From: Modestobacter sp.
Lineage (GTDB): Bacteria; Actinomycetota; Actinomycetes; Mycobacteriales; Geodermatophilaceae
Reading direction: 5' to 3'
Assembly: GCA_025965635.1 (NCBI GenBank)
Contig: JAOPWO010000121.1
Coordinates: 1-5,007 of the forward strand
DNA length: 5,007 nt
A program made the position numbers and the translations under genes. Below the pieces are notes generated by a model. The model was not told the DNA's origin. It saw nothing but the letters and a program-made list of their open reading frames with translations, and made no database searches. Below, piece after piece: positions 4,792-5,007 of the stretch (position 1 is the stretch's first letter; each line of letters begins with the position of its first letter).

Positions 4792-5007
4792 TCAGTCCAC
4801 CCGCCGCACCCAGGTGACGGTGGGCTCGCCTCTCCCCCGAAGTTCGACCTCGGCGTCGCGGCGCCAGTGTTCCTGCTCCCGCTCGTCGGCTGCCTGGACG
4901 GTCGCCTCGCTGACCACTGCCCGGCCGGGATGCTCCTTGGCCAGCTCGGTGAGCCGCGCCGCCTCGTTCACCGGGTCGCCGATCACGGTGTACTCGAGCC
5001 GGCTGGC
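4792..5007 (-). CDS. C-terminal end of a class III adenylate/guanylate cyclase (partial)
   Basis: The visible 71 residues are the end of a class III nucleotide cyclase, which makes cyclic AMP or GMP from the triphosphate; the N-terminus and most of the catalytic domain lie past the right edge. The core motif SRLEYTVIGDPVNEAARL (2-19) is characteristic. N14 and R18 have the four-residue spacing of the transition-state Asn/Arg pair. T7 sits seven residues before N14, where canonical adenylyl cyclases carry the substrate-specifying Asp. The wording resembles the mycobacterial HAMP-cyclase group (Rv3645-like), where such a substitution is also found as I recall, so a membrane-anchored HAMP cyclase is a reasonable guess. 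The domain finishes with ELRGRGEPTVTWV (55-67), the usual last strand, and the stop follows shortly. A GTG at 4986 is internal to the motif, not the start. Confidence 0.88.
   Translation of the reverse strand, partial: ASRLEYTVIGDPVNEAARLTELAKEHPGRAVVSEATVQAADEREQEHWRRDAEVELRGRGEPTVTWVRRVD

Noticed and set aside
4783..4795. CTGACCGGGTCAG dyad spanning the two convergent stop codons
   Set aside because: It consists of the two stop codons meeting across a 5-bp gap; the arms are too short and the loop too tight for a terminator.

Overview
The window is very GC-rich with strong G/C bias at third codon positions. It carries a MarR/YceI divergent pair, PAS-PAS-GGDEF-EAL architecture and a class III cyclase tail of the kind seen in actinobacteria. 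The style resembles soil or rock actinobacteria such as Geodermatophilaceae, but this is an impression from codon use and gene style, not a database match. No rRNA, tRNA, CRISPR, insertion sequence or phage feature is visible, and this looks like ordinary chromosome.

Layout, left to right. (1) 1-64, minus strand: a probable N-terminal fragment of a gene that runs off the left edge. (2) 65-201: a 137-bp divergent gap with a strong ribosome binding site at its right end; I could not assign a promoter in it. (3) 202-2358, plus: a 718-residue cytoplasmic cyclic-di-GMP enzyme with two PAS-like sensor regions, an intact GGDEF domain with an inhibitory I-site, and an intact EAL domain. (4) 2373-2422: a long GC-rich hairpin between two convergent genes, probably a bidirectional terminator. 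(5) 2442-3002, minus: a cytoplasmic YceI-family protein. (6) 3003-3088: a compact divergent promoter region with two copies of a 15-nt motif, the likely operators of the neighbouring MarR regulator. (7) 3089-3595, plus: a MarR-family regulator, probably translated from a leaderless transcript. (8) 3596-3778: a 183-bp gap with a probable promoter, a dyad around its -10 element and a possible 13-codon leader ORF. (9) 3779-4786, plus: a two-transmembrane potassium channel with a cytoplasmic RCK domain. (10) 4792-5007, minus: the C-terminal end of a class III nucleotide cyclase that enters from the right edge, convergent with the channel and separated from it by 5 bp.

The MarR regulator and YceI protein probably form one regulatory unit, in which the regulator controls itself and yceI through the shared gap. 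The c-di-GMP enzyme, the channel and the cyclase are all signalling or ion-homeostasis genes, but they are separately transcribed and nothing in the sequence ties them into one system. I see no convincing new multi-gene system. The least ordinary signals are regulatory: the repeated motif in the marR-yceI gap, and the dyad plus tiny cysteine-containing ORF in front of the channel.
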